A DNA stretch of 64,000 nucleotides from SIAQ01 sp963767835. GTDB taxonomy: Bacteria > Planctomycetota > Planctomycetia > Gemmatales > Gemmataceae. The stretch covers positions 50,974-114,973 of the forward strand of contig CAVYFY010000027.1 in the NCBI GenBank assembly GCA_963767835.1, written 5' to 3'. The notes under the pieces are model-generated. The model was given only the letters and a program-made list of their open reading frames with translations, had not been told where the DNA came from and made no database searches. This document shows positions 8,934 through 17,771 of the stretch, one piece after another; positions within the stretch are counted from its first letter, which is position 1; every line of letters starts with the position of its first letter. Position numbers and translations under genes: made by a program.

Positions 8934-10230
8934 TTACGCAGCATCCTTGTGCATCGGCATGAGGCGCGGGCCGCTAGCGGGCGCCGGTTGCACGCGCGTC
9001 GTCAGCAGGCTGATGGCGGCGGTCAGGCTCTCGACCGCTTGCTTGAAGGTCGCCGAGTTCGCCAACAAGCCGAGGTTTTGATTCAGCGATTCCTGCAAGC
9101 GCAGCAATTGTTCCTCACCGGTCTGCATTTTGGCCATCATCTGCGCCGACATGCCGATGGCGTCGGTCAAGCGGGCCAGCGCCACCTGGTGCTCGCGGCT
9201 ATTTTCCTTGAGCGTGCCGGTCGCCTTCACGAGGCCGTCCAAAAGCGCTTGATGCCGTTCGAGCAATTTCTTTTCAAGATCGGCGACGCGCTGGCCAAAG
9301 CGCGTGAGCGATGCGTCGATCGCCTGCTGCATGGACAGCGCCGCTTTCTCGTGCCCCTGCGAGCCTTCGAGCATCTGCATGGCGTTGGACCAGAACGCGG
9401 CCTGCTTGTCGATGATCTGCTCCAGCATTGGCATCGGCGTGGGTGTTGCCATCCCGCTTGCCGCGATCTCATTGCGCTGAAAGCGATGAGCCAATTCGGC
9501 GTCGGCGTATTGATCGACGCGCTCGAGCAAGCCCTGCTCGAGCTTTTCGACCATCGAGTTGAGGAACATCGCCACCAGGGTCAGGCCGAGGGCGAGGGCG
9601 GTGGCGTCGAAGGCCTGGGTCAAGCCATCGGTGACGGCGCCGGCGCCCCCTTTTTCGAGTTGTTCGGGATCGATACCGGCGATGGCCGCGGTGATGCCGA
9701 GCACGGTGCCGAGGAAACCGAGGATCGGCATGGCCCAGATGATGAACCGCATCAGGGCGTAGCTGCCGTCGAGAGCCATCGCGTCGGTGTCGGCCAGCGT
9801 GCGCATCTGATCGTCGAGATCGGTCGCGGAATTGCGGCTGGCGACGAAATTGAGGATGTTGGCCACGCGTCGGCCGACGCAGGTGTTCACAACGCTGCCG
9901 GGCAGAAGGCTCAGCGCCTGCCGCAATTTGGCGACCTCGGCGGGCGGAATCGCTTTGCCGTCCCAGGCGGGCACCAATTTTTGCGACAGGGCGTAACGTT
10001 CCTTCAGCGACGCCAGCACTTTCGCTAGGAGCGCGGCCAGGCAGCAGAAGAAGAGCACGACGACCGCTTGCTCGGCAAGTTGATGGACATACGCGCTGGA
10101 TGACTTCGCCGTGCCAGGGGCCGTGGAGTATCAGGTAAACCGCGCCGATGCCTGCCGGCGCGCCGACCGCGAAGGTGAACCAGGTGACGAAGGAGCTTCG
10201 ACGCATCTCCGTTTTTGCCCGCGCGCTCAT
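8934..10230 (-). CDS. ExbB/TolQ/MotA-like proton channel protein (frameshifted near 10090)
   Basis: The core (FIIWAMPILGFLGTVLGI, ALALGLTLVAMFLNSMVE) carries the TolQ/ExbB/MotA transmembrane signatures, followed by a long cytoplasmic helical tail. ATG 10230 has GGAGG eight bases upstream and starts MSARAKTEMRRSSF plus a membrane segment (TFAVGAPAGIGAVYLIL). The frame is lost near 10085-10095. The next frame continues smoothly (YVHQLAEQAVVVLFFCCLAALLAKV), giving ~431 residues. Without the correction only the part from about 10058 downward is readable. With the two ExbD-like genes downstream it should form a proton-driven energy-transducing complex of the inner membrane. The frameshift is more likely a sequence error than true decay. 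Confidence 0.7.
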
Positions 10231-10406
10231 GACCTGAACCTCCGTGTAATGGTGAAGCACTCGCCGCCGTCTTGGCGCCCATCGCGGAAAAAGAGTGCCG
10301 CCATCAATACGTAGTATTCGACAGTAATCAAGGCGGATCATGACGGTTTTGCCGGTCCTGACGAAGCTTTAACGTGGGTGCCGAGAAGTTGGATAGAATA
10401 GGTAGT

Positions 10407-10439
10407 AATTAGCCCCCCGCCATTGGCGGGGGGCTAATT
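10407..10439. repeat. Palindromic repeat family A, intergenic copy
   Basis: Perfect 15-bp arms (AATTAGCCCCCCGCC) around an ATT loop. A sister copy with the same loop and TTAGCC/GGCTAA ends lies inside the PSCyt1 gene at 26780-26810. It lies upstream of the hemD-like gene; there is no T-run, so it is not a clear terminator. Confidence 0.7.
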
Positions 10440-10471
10440 GGGGCTAATTGGCGCTCGCCGAAAGGTAATCG

Positions 10472-11279
10472 ATGACACTCGCCAATCGCACGATCGCTCT
10501 TGCCGAGGGCCGGCAGGTCGAAGACCTCGCACGGATGCTCGAGAAGGAAGGAGCGACCGCGCTGCGCTGTCCGATGCTTAGCATTCTCGACGCCCCCGAC
10601 GATGCGCCGCTTCTCGCCTGGTTCGATCGCTTGCAGGCCGGCGAATTCGCCTGGGTGATCCTCTTGACAGGAGAAGGCTTGCGGCGGCTGCTCGGTTGCG
10701 CCGATCGGTACGGCCGGCGCGACGCCGTCATCGCCACCCTGGCGAAAACGCGCACGCTCATCCGCGGACCGAAGCCGGGCAAGGCGCGTCAAGGAGATCG
10801 GCCTGACCGCGACAATCACCGCCCAGGCGCCGACCACCGACGGCGTCATCGCTTCACTGCGGACAATGAACCTGCAAGGCGCAACCGTCGGCGTGCAGCT
10901 TTACAACACCCGCAATCCGCCGCTGGAGCAATTTCTGCGCGAAGCCGGCGCGACGCCGATCATGGTGCAGCCATATATTTATGCACCCGCCAGCGATACC
11001 GAACGCGTCGGCGCATTGATCGAGCGCATGGCGGCCGGCCGGGTCGATGCGATTGTTTTCACCAGCGCGCCGCAGGTGGATCGGCTATTCGCGGTCGCCG
11101 AGGAACGGCAAGCGACCGCTCTGCTTGTGGCCGGTTTGGCGCGAACGCTGGTCGCCGCGGTCGGTCCACTGGTGCAGGACAATTTGCAAAAATGCGGCGT
11201 GACGGTGCAGGTGTGCCCGGAGCAGGGCTGGCAGATGAAGAATTTGGTGCAGCAGCTCAAGAAGGCGATGGCGAGGTGA
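10472..11279 (+). CDS. hemD: Uroporphyrinogen-III synthase-like protein (frameshifted near 10785)
   Basis: Two alpha/beta domains typical of HemD-type uroporphyrinogen-III synthases, which close and invert ring D in heme/siroheme synthesis. Visible signatures are RTIALAEGRQVEDLARMLEKE at the start, WVILLTGEGLRRLL, VGVQLYNTRNPPLEQFLREAG, DAIVFTSAPQVDRLF and VAAVGPLVQDNLQKCGV. Frame 2 runs from ATG 10472. After PKPGKA one surplus base (about 10785) must be removed to continue with KEIGLTATITAQAPTTDGV. The corrected product is 268 residues, the usual length. HemD sequences diverge strongly, so a related methyltransferase-associated regulator remains possible. It stands alone rather than in a hem operon. 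Confidence 0.65.
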
Positions 11280-11295
11280 CCGTTTCATCTGCGTT

Positions 11296-11601
11296 TCAAG
11301 CGTCGGATGCATGCGCTGGTAGCCGCTGTTGCTCCCAGATGCGTTGGATCTCCCTGTTTCGCAGCGTCGCGGCTTCGCGATTTGGCCAGGGAAGCGGCGG
11401 CGCGATATCCGCTGGATGGCCCCATTCCAAGCCGGTAGGGAGAACCTCGTGGTTGTAGGCCCATGCAATGTACGAGATATCGCCATACTCGACGCCGATT
11501 GCGTGGAGGGCCTTTGTGGCTGGTCCGTGAAATGGGGAGGTCGTCGCCTCGTGGAGAAACACGTCGAGGAAGGCTTTCTCCGCTGGAGTTAAGATGTTCA
11601 T
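11296..11601 (-). CDS. Hypothetical protein
   Basis: About 101 residues from ATG 11601 (AGGGACC upstream), MNILTPAEKAFLDVFLHEATT...; the longer in-frame leader is less protein-like. Contains a conserved-looking GVEYGDISYIAWAYNHE and a C-terminal RNREIQRIWEQQ helix. No known domain was recognised, no signal peptide. It lies tail-to-tail with the hemD-like gene and downstream of a putative exported protein on the same strand. Confidence 0.55.
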   Translation of the reverse strand: MNILTPAEKAFLDVFLHEATTSPFHGPATKALHAIGVEYGDISYIAWAYNHEVLPTGLEWGHPADIAPPLPWPNREAATLRNREIQRIWEQQRLPAHASDA

Positions 11602-11693
11602 TTCAAGGTCCCTGTTGCTTTGCGCGTTCGTTGGCGTCTGCTTGCTGGATTTCTTGAATAGACCAGTAACCCGCGTATTGGCCCCGGTCGGCG

Positions 11694-12431
11694 TCACTTG
11701 GCCAAGCGCACTGTCGCCGTCATTAGCAATTCTTCCTCCACCTCGACTTCACGGTTATACATAAACCAAGAGTCGATCCATGGAATTTCGCCCAGCAACG
11801 GAGTTCGCCTGGTGACCGTCGCCATTGTCCTGAGCTTCATCGCACCGAAGAAGCAAGTCTGGCCGGGGTCGATAACGAATCCGCCGTTGGCGTCCACTTG
11901 ATTGAGTGCGCCGTCGCATCCTCGTACCGATTGCTTCGCGTCCAGGCGCAGATGGATCCGACCATCCTTCCTCATGGCAGGTTTCCCGTTCAGTGTGAAG
12001 CCGACAAAGCCACTCGGGCTATCGCTGCCGCATGAAAAGGAAAATAACATGCCGCGTTGAACGCCAAATGTTGGCCTGCAAAGCATTTGGGTGCCAGGGT
12101 CCCCCTGCAGAAATTCCCGGACGTCGCGCAATGCCTCTTCGGTCATCACGCCACGCACGAGCGGGACATCCTTGTCGGCGTGCGTGAAGATTCGTCTCTG
12201 CGAGGTGTCGCAGCTGACGGCGCGGAATTCGATCACCAGCTTCGGCGTCCAATCCGATTTCAAAGCGTCATCGTCTGCAGCGTCTTCGCGAAGGTCGAAC
12301 AGAGAATAGAACGCGTCGGGGCAGTTCGGCGCATCTGGCCCGGCGATGTGGGAAGAGTGTACGTGCCAACTCATTCCCAGGGCCGCGGCAACGCCGAGGA
12401 AGGCCAACAGCAAGATGATGCGGCGTGACAT
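11694..12431 (-). CDS. Exported hypothetical protein with secretin-like C-terminus
   Basis: 245 residues with an N-terminal membrane anchor or signal (IILLLAFLGVAAALGMSW). The C-terminus (TPLLGEIPWIDSWF...VEEELLMTATVRL) resembles the closing hairpin of type II/III secretion secretins (PLLGDIP...TELLVLVTP). The central part contains GFVIDPGQTCFFGAMKLR. It is much shorter than a secretin and lacks recognisable N domains, so it may be a planctomycete-specific protein that keeps only the beta-lip region. Its stop is one base from the next gene downstream. Family placement is tentative. Confidence 0.5.
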   Translation of the reverse strand: MSRRIILLLAFLGVAAALGMSWHVHSSHIAGPDAPNCPDAFYSLFDLREDAADDDALKSDWTPKLVIEFRAVSCDTSQRRIFTHADKDVPLVRGVMTEEALRDVREFLQGDPGTQMLCRPTFGVQRGMLFSFSCGSDSPSGFVGFTLNGKPAMRKDGRIHLRLDAKQSVRGCDGALNQVDANGGFVIDPGQTCFFGAMKLRTMATVTRRTPLLGEIPWIDSWFMYNREVEVEEELLMTATVRLAK

Positions 12432-12432
12432 G

Positions 12433-13317
12433 CTATTTTTTCTCCAGCTCTTGCAGCTTCTTGGCGTATTCCGCGAAGTGCTCGACGTCGCCGCCGAAGG
12501 AGGTGATCCAGTTGCGGATCGCGCCCTCAGTGACGCCGGCGTCGCAATCGAGATTGTATTCCAGGGCGGTGTATTCCACTTCCTTGCCCTTGTAGTTGAC
12601 GACGCGGATGAACTTGCGGTTGAGGTTGTAGCGATTGGCCACTTGCAGCGAAACCTTCTTGAAGTGGGCGTCGATCATCAGGTCCTTGCCGCCGAAATTG
12701 TACAGGCGTAGCTTGTGCTTGCTCAGCTCGAAATCAAAGGTGGTGACGCCGCTGGGATTGGCTTTCTTGGTGAAATTGATGCCCTGCGTCTTGAGGATGT
12801 TTTCGAGCTTTTCGTCGCTGACCTCTGTCAAGAATGTGTCGGCGCTGGCGTTTTCGGCGACGAACTTGTCGTAGTTGCGCAGCTCCTCGTCGAACCGTGT
12901 GAGGTATTGCTTGAGCGTGCCGACGGTGGCCCCGCCGGTAATGTCGAGCCCGTATTCGAGCAGCGTGAAGGCGCCGCTATTGTCGCTTTGCCAGCTGGCG
13001 CGGGCCACGCGCGTGATCGTGTTGTACTGATTGACCTTCTCCAACGGCAGGCCGCGGAAGACGCAGTCGAGCATCAACTCCTTGGGCGAAACGTAGGTCA
13101 AGCGGATCTTGTAATTGTTGCGCGTGAAATCGTAGTAATGCTCGTCCCCCTTCTTCGCGGACGATTTCGCATATTCGATCTTCAGCTCCTTCAAGAGCTT
13201 CTCCGTGGCCTCCGGCGTCATTTCGCGGAAGACCTTGTCGTCCTGAGCGCGAGCGCACGGAACCACGGCGACAAAGATGACCGTGCAAGCCAACACCATC
13301 CATGATGAGCGGAACAT
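12433..13317 (-). CDS. Exported protein with two YbjN-like domains
   Basis: About 294 residues from ATG 13317, with a signal peptide (MFRSSWMVLACTVIFVAVVPCARA). Two repeats of the YbjN/bacterial sensory-regulator fold follow (~30-150 and ~160-285). Each has a hydrophobic strand pair and a conserved acidic/Gly region (LEYGLDITGGATVGTLKQYL; LEYNLDCDAGVTEGAIRNWI). YbjN-like domains resemble chaperone-like folds; no enzymatic role is known. The next gene upstream encodes a single-domain relative, so the pair probably arose by duplication. Confidence 0.65.
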   Translation of the reverse strand: MFRSSWMVLACTVIFVAVVPCARAQDDKVFREMTPEATEKLLKELKIEYAKSSAKKGDEHYYDFTRNNYKIRLTYVSPKELMLDCVFRGLPLEKVNQYNTITRVARASWQSDNSGAFTLLEYGLDITGGATVGTLKQYLTRFDEELRNYDKFVAENASADTFLTEVSDEKLENILKTQGINFTKKANPSGVTTFDFELSKHKLRLYNFGGKDLMIDAHFKKVSLQVANRYNLNRKFIRVVNYKGKEVEYTALEYNLDCDAGVTEGAIRNWITSFGGDVEHFAEYAKKLQELEKK

Positions 13318-13345
13318 AGGCAATCCATTGAAAAAGAGGGTGATT

Positions 13346-13441
13346 AGCCACGGATGAAACACGGATCGAACACGGACCGTTCGCAATTCCAGGGTTCTCG
13401 ACTCTGCCTATCCGTGTTTCATCTGTGTTTCATCCGTGGCT
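13346..13441. repeat. Inverted repeat (AGCCACGGATGAAACACGGA arms)
   Basis: ~31-bp arms (13346-13376 and 13411-13441) with about three mismatches, separated by ~34 bp, fill the space between the two YbjN-like genes. The unit CACGGATGAAACA is repeated within each arm. It could act as a transcription stop or be a dispersed element. Confidence 0.7.
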
Positions 13442-13458
13442 GAATTTTTGGAGCATCC

Positions 13459-13965
13459 TTACTTCGCGGCGAACTTCGTGAATTTCTTGGATTCCTCATC
13501 GAAGCGGTTGAGATATTGCCGAATGACCGTGTCGGTGACGCCGCCGGCGCAATCGAGCTGAGCTTCGAGCGATAACGAAGTCTTTTCTTTCTGCTCGATG
13601 AGGACCAGGCGAGTGAACTTCGCCTGGGCGTTCCAGCGATTGACATCCTCCGGCGTCATTTTCTTGTCGAAAACGGTCTCGATCCACAGATCGTTGCCAT
13701 AGTTGTAAAGGCGATACGAGAGATCGCCACGCGTGAAGTCGAAGAACATCACGCTCGCGGCCTTGTCCTTGCGTTCGTCTTTCTGATACTTCAATTCGAG
13801 TCCTTGCAGCACCTTCTCGATCGCCTCGTTGGGAACCTGGCGATAAGTCGTTAACTTGACGCCTTCCTTTAGCTTTTTCAGCGCGGGATTATCCTGCGCG
13901 AAGGCTTCCATCGGCATAATGAGAGCGAGCGCCAGACTGGCGAAAAGAGGAACGATCCGATTCAT
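13459..13965 (-). CDS. Exported single-domain YbjN-like protein
   Basis: 168 residues with a signal peptide (MNRIVPLFASLALALIMPMEAFA) and one YbjN-like domain ending LEAQLDCAGGVTDTVIRQYL, clearly related to both halves of the neighbouring two-domain protein. AAGGAATCGC precedes ATG 13965. The two genes are separated by an inverted repeat and may not be co-transcribed. Molecular function unknown. Confidence 0.65.
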   Translation of the reverse strand: MNRIVPLFASLALALIMPMEAFAQDNPALKKLKEGVKLTTYRQVPNEAIEKVLQGLELKYQKDERKDKAASVMFFDFTRGDLSYRLYNYGNDLWIETVFDKKMTPEDVNRWNAQAKFTRLVLIEQKEKTSLSLEAQLDCAGGVTDTVIRQYLNRFDEESKKFTKFAAK

Positions 13966-13987
13966 GCGATTCCTTTCGATGACGTTT

Positions 13988-14063
13988 GGCGAGCCGAGCC
14001 CTGTAAGGGGCCGGTAAACGTGGCGGTGTTCCTCAACCGGCCCCTTACGGGGCTCGGCTCGCC
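13988..14063. repeat. 28-bp inverted repeat (GGCGAGCCGAGCCC arms)
   Basis: Arms 13988-14015 and 14036-14063 are complementary over 28 bp with one mismatch, around a 20-bp spacer. Located between the YbjN gene start and the glycosyltransferase 3' end; no T-run. Confidence 0.7.
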
Positions 14064-14120
14064 TAATTCACCCACTCCCAGCACAGTGTTGCCGATACGG
14101 GCATTTCGTGTCAAGACCAC

Positions 14121-15151
14121 TCACACACCGACGCGTACATCGACGCGCCGCACCGCATGCTCGATACGCTCCCGGGCCAGGGCGGCTTCGCCCCGGCGCA
14201 TATCTCGGCAAACGGCTGCAAGCGCCGCAAAGACTCCCGCCTGATGCGTGTCGCCGGACCACCAGGCCCCGACGCGGCGCAGCCAGCTTTCGCTTTGCAC
14301 GAGGCGCGTCAGCAAGCGAAACTGCCAGGCGGGCCAGTGCTTGGCCGCGTACATCATCAGCGAATGCCGGGTGACCATGCGCAACACCGCCGGGACGGAT
14401 CGCTGATGCAGCGGATGATGATGGACAACGGCCAGGTTCGGTTCATACCAGACCGACCAGCCGTGCGCGCGGCGCGCCGGCACAGATCGACATCCTCGTA
14501 ATAAAGGAAAAAGTTCTCGTCGAGCCCGCACAAATCGCTCAAGCAATCGCGCCGCACCAAGAGGCAGCAGCCCGTCACCCAATCGACTCGGCAACGCTCC
14601 TGAGTGCGAAGCGTGTGATATTTGCGCCGGCTGCGCGGCAGCGCCAAGCGGGCTACGGTCGAGATCAACGATGGGAACGGGCCCGCCGAGAGTTGCCGTG
14701 AGCCGTCGCTGTTGCGCAGGTGAAAACCGACGATGCCGGCGTTGGGCTCGAGGTGTTCGAGCATGGCCACGACGCCGTCGAGGAATCCTTCCGACGGCGT
14801 CGTATCGGGATTCAAAAGCAAGAACCAGTCGCCCCGGCTGAGCCGGCAGCCCTCGTTAACGGCGCGAGCAAAGCCGCGATTTTGCTGCCAGCGCCGCAAC
14901 GACACGTTCCCTTGCCGCCGCAATCGCCTCATGAGCGGATGATGCGGGGAATGATTATCGACGATCACAATCTCGGCAGCGCCGTGCTTCACGCTTGGCG
15001 ACGCTTGCAGGTGGCGAACCAGATCCTGGGTTTCGTCCCATTGCCGGTAATTGACGACGACGACCGAAAGCCTCGGCGAGCCGACGCGGGACAGCGGCTT
15101 GGTCGGCCGAAGCGACGAAGTTGCACGGGAAGCAAGCGGCACGGCTGACAA
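14121..15151 (-). CDS. Family 2 glycosyltransferase (frameshifted near 14470)
   Basis: N-terminal GT-A fold: LSVVVVNYRQWDE, VIVDNHSP, NRGFARAVNEGCRLSRGDW and the nucleotide/metal LLLNPDTTP motif, then DENFFLYYEDVDLCRRA, the signature of rhamnosyltransferase-like GT2 enzymes. At about nt 14470 the frame breaks. The alternative frame continues GWSVWYEPNLAVVHHHP...LMMYAAKHW, as expected for this family, down to TGA 14121. Total ~343 residues. Start chosen as TTG 15151, which has GGAAGGAG six bases upstream. Probable role: transfer of a sugar onto a cell-surface polysaccharide; acceptor unknown. Confidence 0.75.
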
Positions 15152-15180
15152 GGCAGGCTCCTTCCATGACGTTTCCGAAG

Positions 15181-15239
15181 GAGCCGCGCACGAAGTAAGC
15201 GGCCGGTGCGATGCCGCTTACTTCGTGCGCGGCTCTTTT
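15181..15239 (+). terminator. Palindromic repeat family C, copy 1, terminator-like
   Basis: Perfect 23-bp inverted arms (GAGCCGCGCACGAAGTAAGC...) with a 9-base loop followed by TTTT. A near-identical copy lies at 20534-20595. The strong hairpin plus T-run could end transcription, but repetition elsewhere suggests a dispersed element. Confidence 0.65.
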
Positions 15240-15498
15240 CAGGCGCGCGGCGGCATTGTAAGCGTTTTCCCCGACGCGAAGCAATGCCGGTTCGCGCCGT
15301 CGGCATTCCCCGCCGAATTTGCCCGGTCGCACTGATTTCGCAGCGCGATCCTGCCGGTTATGCTAAAGATGCGTAATTTACGTGAAGCGGCTTGCACAGG
15401 TGCGAGCGCAATCCGCACGCCTTCTCAGCGATCTGGCCCGGACGGGCGATGAATCAAAGACGCAGGCAAATTCCTCGCACCAACCAGGATCCCATACC

Positions 15499-16816
15499 GT
15501 GAAAAAATGGCTCCTCATCGTCCTCGCGCTGGCCGGTGTCGGCGTCGGGGCATACTGGTGGTGGTTCCACACCGGCACGCAGCCGTTGACCGAGAAGGGA
15601 CTCACGTTCGCGGAAGTGCGCCAGGCGACCATCCGCGACATTGTCAGCGCCACCGGCCAAATCGAGCCGCGCGAAATCGTCGTCGTCACCAGCGAGACGC
15701 CTGGCATCGTCAAGCGCCTTGTCGGCCGAGTCGGCGATCCGGTCACCGAGGGCATGCCACTTGCTTTTCTCGATGACCGCAAAATCGTCTTGAAGCAGGA
15801 CGAAGCCAGGAACGCGATCGAGTTGGCCGACGCGGCTTTGGCTCAGGCCCAGGCGGGGCTGGCCCAGGCGCACGCCAACCGAGATGCGGCCGAGCGGTTC
15901 TTGAAGATGCAAAACGAAGTCGCCGCGACGGTGGGCATTCGCACCGAACGCGAGCAAGCGAAGTCGCAGCTTCAGGCAGCGGAGGCCGGTGTCAAGCTGG
16001 CGGAATCGGGCATCAAGGCCGCGGCCGCCAAGCAACAGGCCGCCCAGACCGGCTTGCAAGAGGCCAACCTCGCCTTTGCCCTCACCAGCGTCCGCGTCCC
16101 CGATTTGCAGGCCAAGCGCGAATTCCTCATCCTCGAGCGCAAGGTGCAAGAAGGTCAAATGGTCGGCCCGCAATCCGGCCCGCTCTTCGCCCTCGCCGGC
16201 AGTCTCGAGCGCGTCGAGGTCCACGCCCAGGTCGCCGAGGGGGACGTCAACAAGATCAAGCCCCGGCTCAAGGGCGTTTTCAAGATCACCAACTACCGGG
16301 ATGAAGACAGCGAATTCGAGGGGACCGTCAAGGAGATTCGCCCGCTGGCCAGCACGATCAAGGGAGCCGTCTATTACGACGCGGTCATCGACGTGAAGAA
16401 CCACAGGGATCCCACCAGCCACGAATGGCTGCTGCGCCCCGGCATGACCACTTCCGTCGATATCGTGCGCCGCGAGCGCCCCGAACGCCTGGCGCGTGCC
16501 GGTAAGCGCCTTGAATTTCACCATGGAAGAAGCGTATCAGGATGCGGCGGCGCGAGCCCAGGTTGCCGCTTGGCGAGACAAATCCGACTGGCGCGCCTTA
16601 TGGATTTGGGACAAGGACGCCCAGCGCGCCGCCCCCGTTTTCGTCCGCGTCGGCAGCAAGGACGGCGAAGAGCAGGGGCTCAAGGATAGCGAGGGAATCG
16701 AGATTCTCGAATGGGAGCCGGGCAAGACGCCATCGGGTCCGTTGCGCGTCATCATCGGCGCACCTCCGGCAAAAGCGCCGGGCTTCTTCGATCAGCCGGC
16801 GAATGTGAAAATCTAA
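15499..16816 (+). CDS. Membrane fusion (HlyD/MacA-like) protein of an ABC efflux system (frameshifted near 16490)
   Basis: About 438 residues. GTG 15499 follows an AGGA and starts right before the membrane anchor KKWLLIVLALAGVGVGAYWW. A barrel-sandwich half (TGQIEPREIVVVTSETPGIV), a long Ala/Gln-rich coiled-coil hairpin (~95-215) and beta-barrel and membrane-proximal domains follow. Just after RRERPE one surplus base shifts the frame. The other frame gives the expected WRVPVSALNF motif and runs to TAA 16814-16816. A MacB-like ATPase and permease lie directly downstream, so it should be the periplasmic adaptor of a tripartite exporter. No outer-membrane channel gene is nearby. The stop codon overlaps the start of a dispersed inverted repeat. 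Confidence 0.75.
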
Positions 16817-16884
16817 GCCCCAGGATCAGCGCAGCGTTCCTGGGGATACAAACCCCCAGAAACGCCGCGCTGATCCTGGGGCTT
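16815..16884. repeat. Inverted-repeat element family B, full copy
   Basis: ~31-bp arms (AAGCCCCAGGATCAGCGC...) at 16815-16845 and 16853-16884 around a 7-bp loop. It occupies nearly the whole gap between adaptor and ATPase genes. A single arm of the same element is found in frame inside the PSCyt1 gene at 28617-28650. Confidence 0.75.
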
Positions 16885-16895
16885 GCGGAGTGTCC

Positions 16896-17624
16896 ATGCG
16901 CATCGTCATCGAACTCGTCAACATCGTCAAGACCTACGACAGCGGCGCCGCGGCCGTCCGGGCCTTGCGCGGCGTTTCGCTCAAAATCCAGGCCGGCGAG
17001 TTCGTCACCATCCGCGGCTCCAGCGGGTCGGGCAAATCGACCCTCATGAACATCCTCGGCTGCCTTGATCGGCCCACCGAAGGCGATTATTACCTTGACG
17101 GCGAAAACGTCCAGCGCATGAGCAAGCCGGCCCTCGCCAACCTGCGCAATCGCAAGCTCGGCTTCGTCTTTCAGGGCTTTAATCTGCTCAAGCGCATGAG
17201 CGCCGCCGACAACGTCGAGATGCCGTTGGTGTATTCGGGCATGTCGGTGCTGCGTCGCCGTGAGAAAGTGATGCGAATGTTGGGGCTGGTCGGGCTGGCG
17301 GAGCGGGCGCATCACATGCCCAACCAGATGTCCGGCGGGCAGCAGCAGCGCGTCGCCATCGCCCGCGCTTTGGTCAACGATCCGCAAATCCTGTTCGCCG
17401 ATGAGCCGACCGGCAATCTCGATTCGAAGACGGGGCAGGAGATCCTGACGGAATTCGAGCGTCTCAACCGCGAGCTGGGGCAGACGATCGTGATGGTGAC
17501 GCACGACGCCGCGGTTGCCGAGCGTGCGCCGCGGCAGATCACGGTGCGCGACGGCGTGATCGCCGCCGACATCCGCCGCTTCCCCGACGCGGTGGCGGTG
17601 ATGCCATTGAGCGCGGCGTCGTGA
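16896..17624 (+). CDS. MacB-type ABC transporter ATPase
   Basis: 242 residues from ATG 16896 (GGAG upstream). Walker A SSGSGKST, Q-loop VFQGFNLL, signature SGGQQQRVAIARAL, Walker B ILFADEPT, and the H-loop TIVMVTHD are all intact. The family energises MacB/LolD-type exporters by ATP hydrolysis in the cytoplasm. It lies between an HlyD/MacA-like adaptor and an FtsX-fold permease on the same strand, so the three form one efflux or mechanotransmission system. Confidence 0.88.
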   Translation: MRIVIELVNIVKTYDSGAAAVRALRGVSLKIQAGEFVTIRGSSGSGKSTLMNILGCLDRPTEGDYYLDGENVQRMSKPALANLRNRKLGFVFQGFNLLKRMSAADNVEMPLVYSGMSVLRRREKVMRMLGLVGLAERAHHMPNQMSGGQQQRVAIARALVNDPQILFADEPTGNLDSKTGQEILTEFERLNRELGQTIVMVTHDAAVAERAPRQITVRDGVIAADIRRFPDAVAVMPLSAAS

Positions 17625-17640
17625 ATCGCCTTGCGCCGAC

Positions 17641-17738
17641 GTGCGTATTCGACGCTCGCTTGGCGGTTTCGCAACAGAATGCCACGCATCCGCGCGTTGC
17701 CGTGCGCGAAACCGCCAAGCGAGCATTGAATGTGCACG
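17641..17738. repeat. Inverted repeat between ATPase and permease genes
   Basis: Perfect 19-bp arms GCTCGCTTGGCGGTTTCGC (17654-17672) and its complement (17706-17724), with weaker complementarity extending to 17641 and 17738. It separates two genes that are functionally coupled, so read-through is expected. Confidence 0.65.
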
Positions 17739-17771
17739 CGTGAAATCATGCGTGATGAAGGATACAAGACC

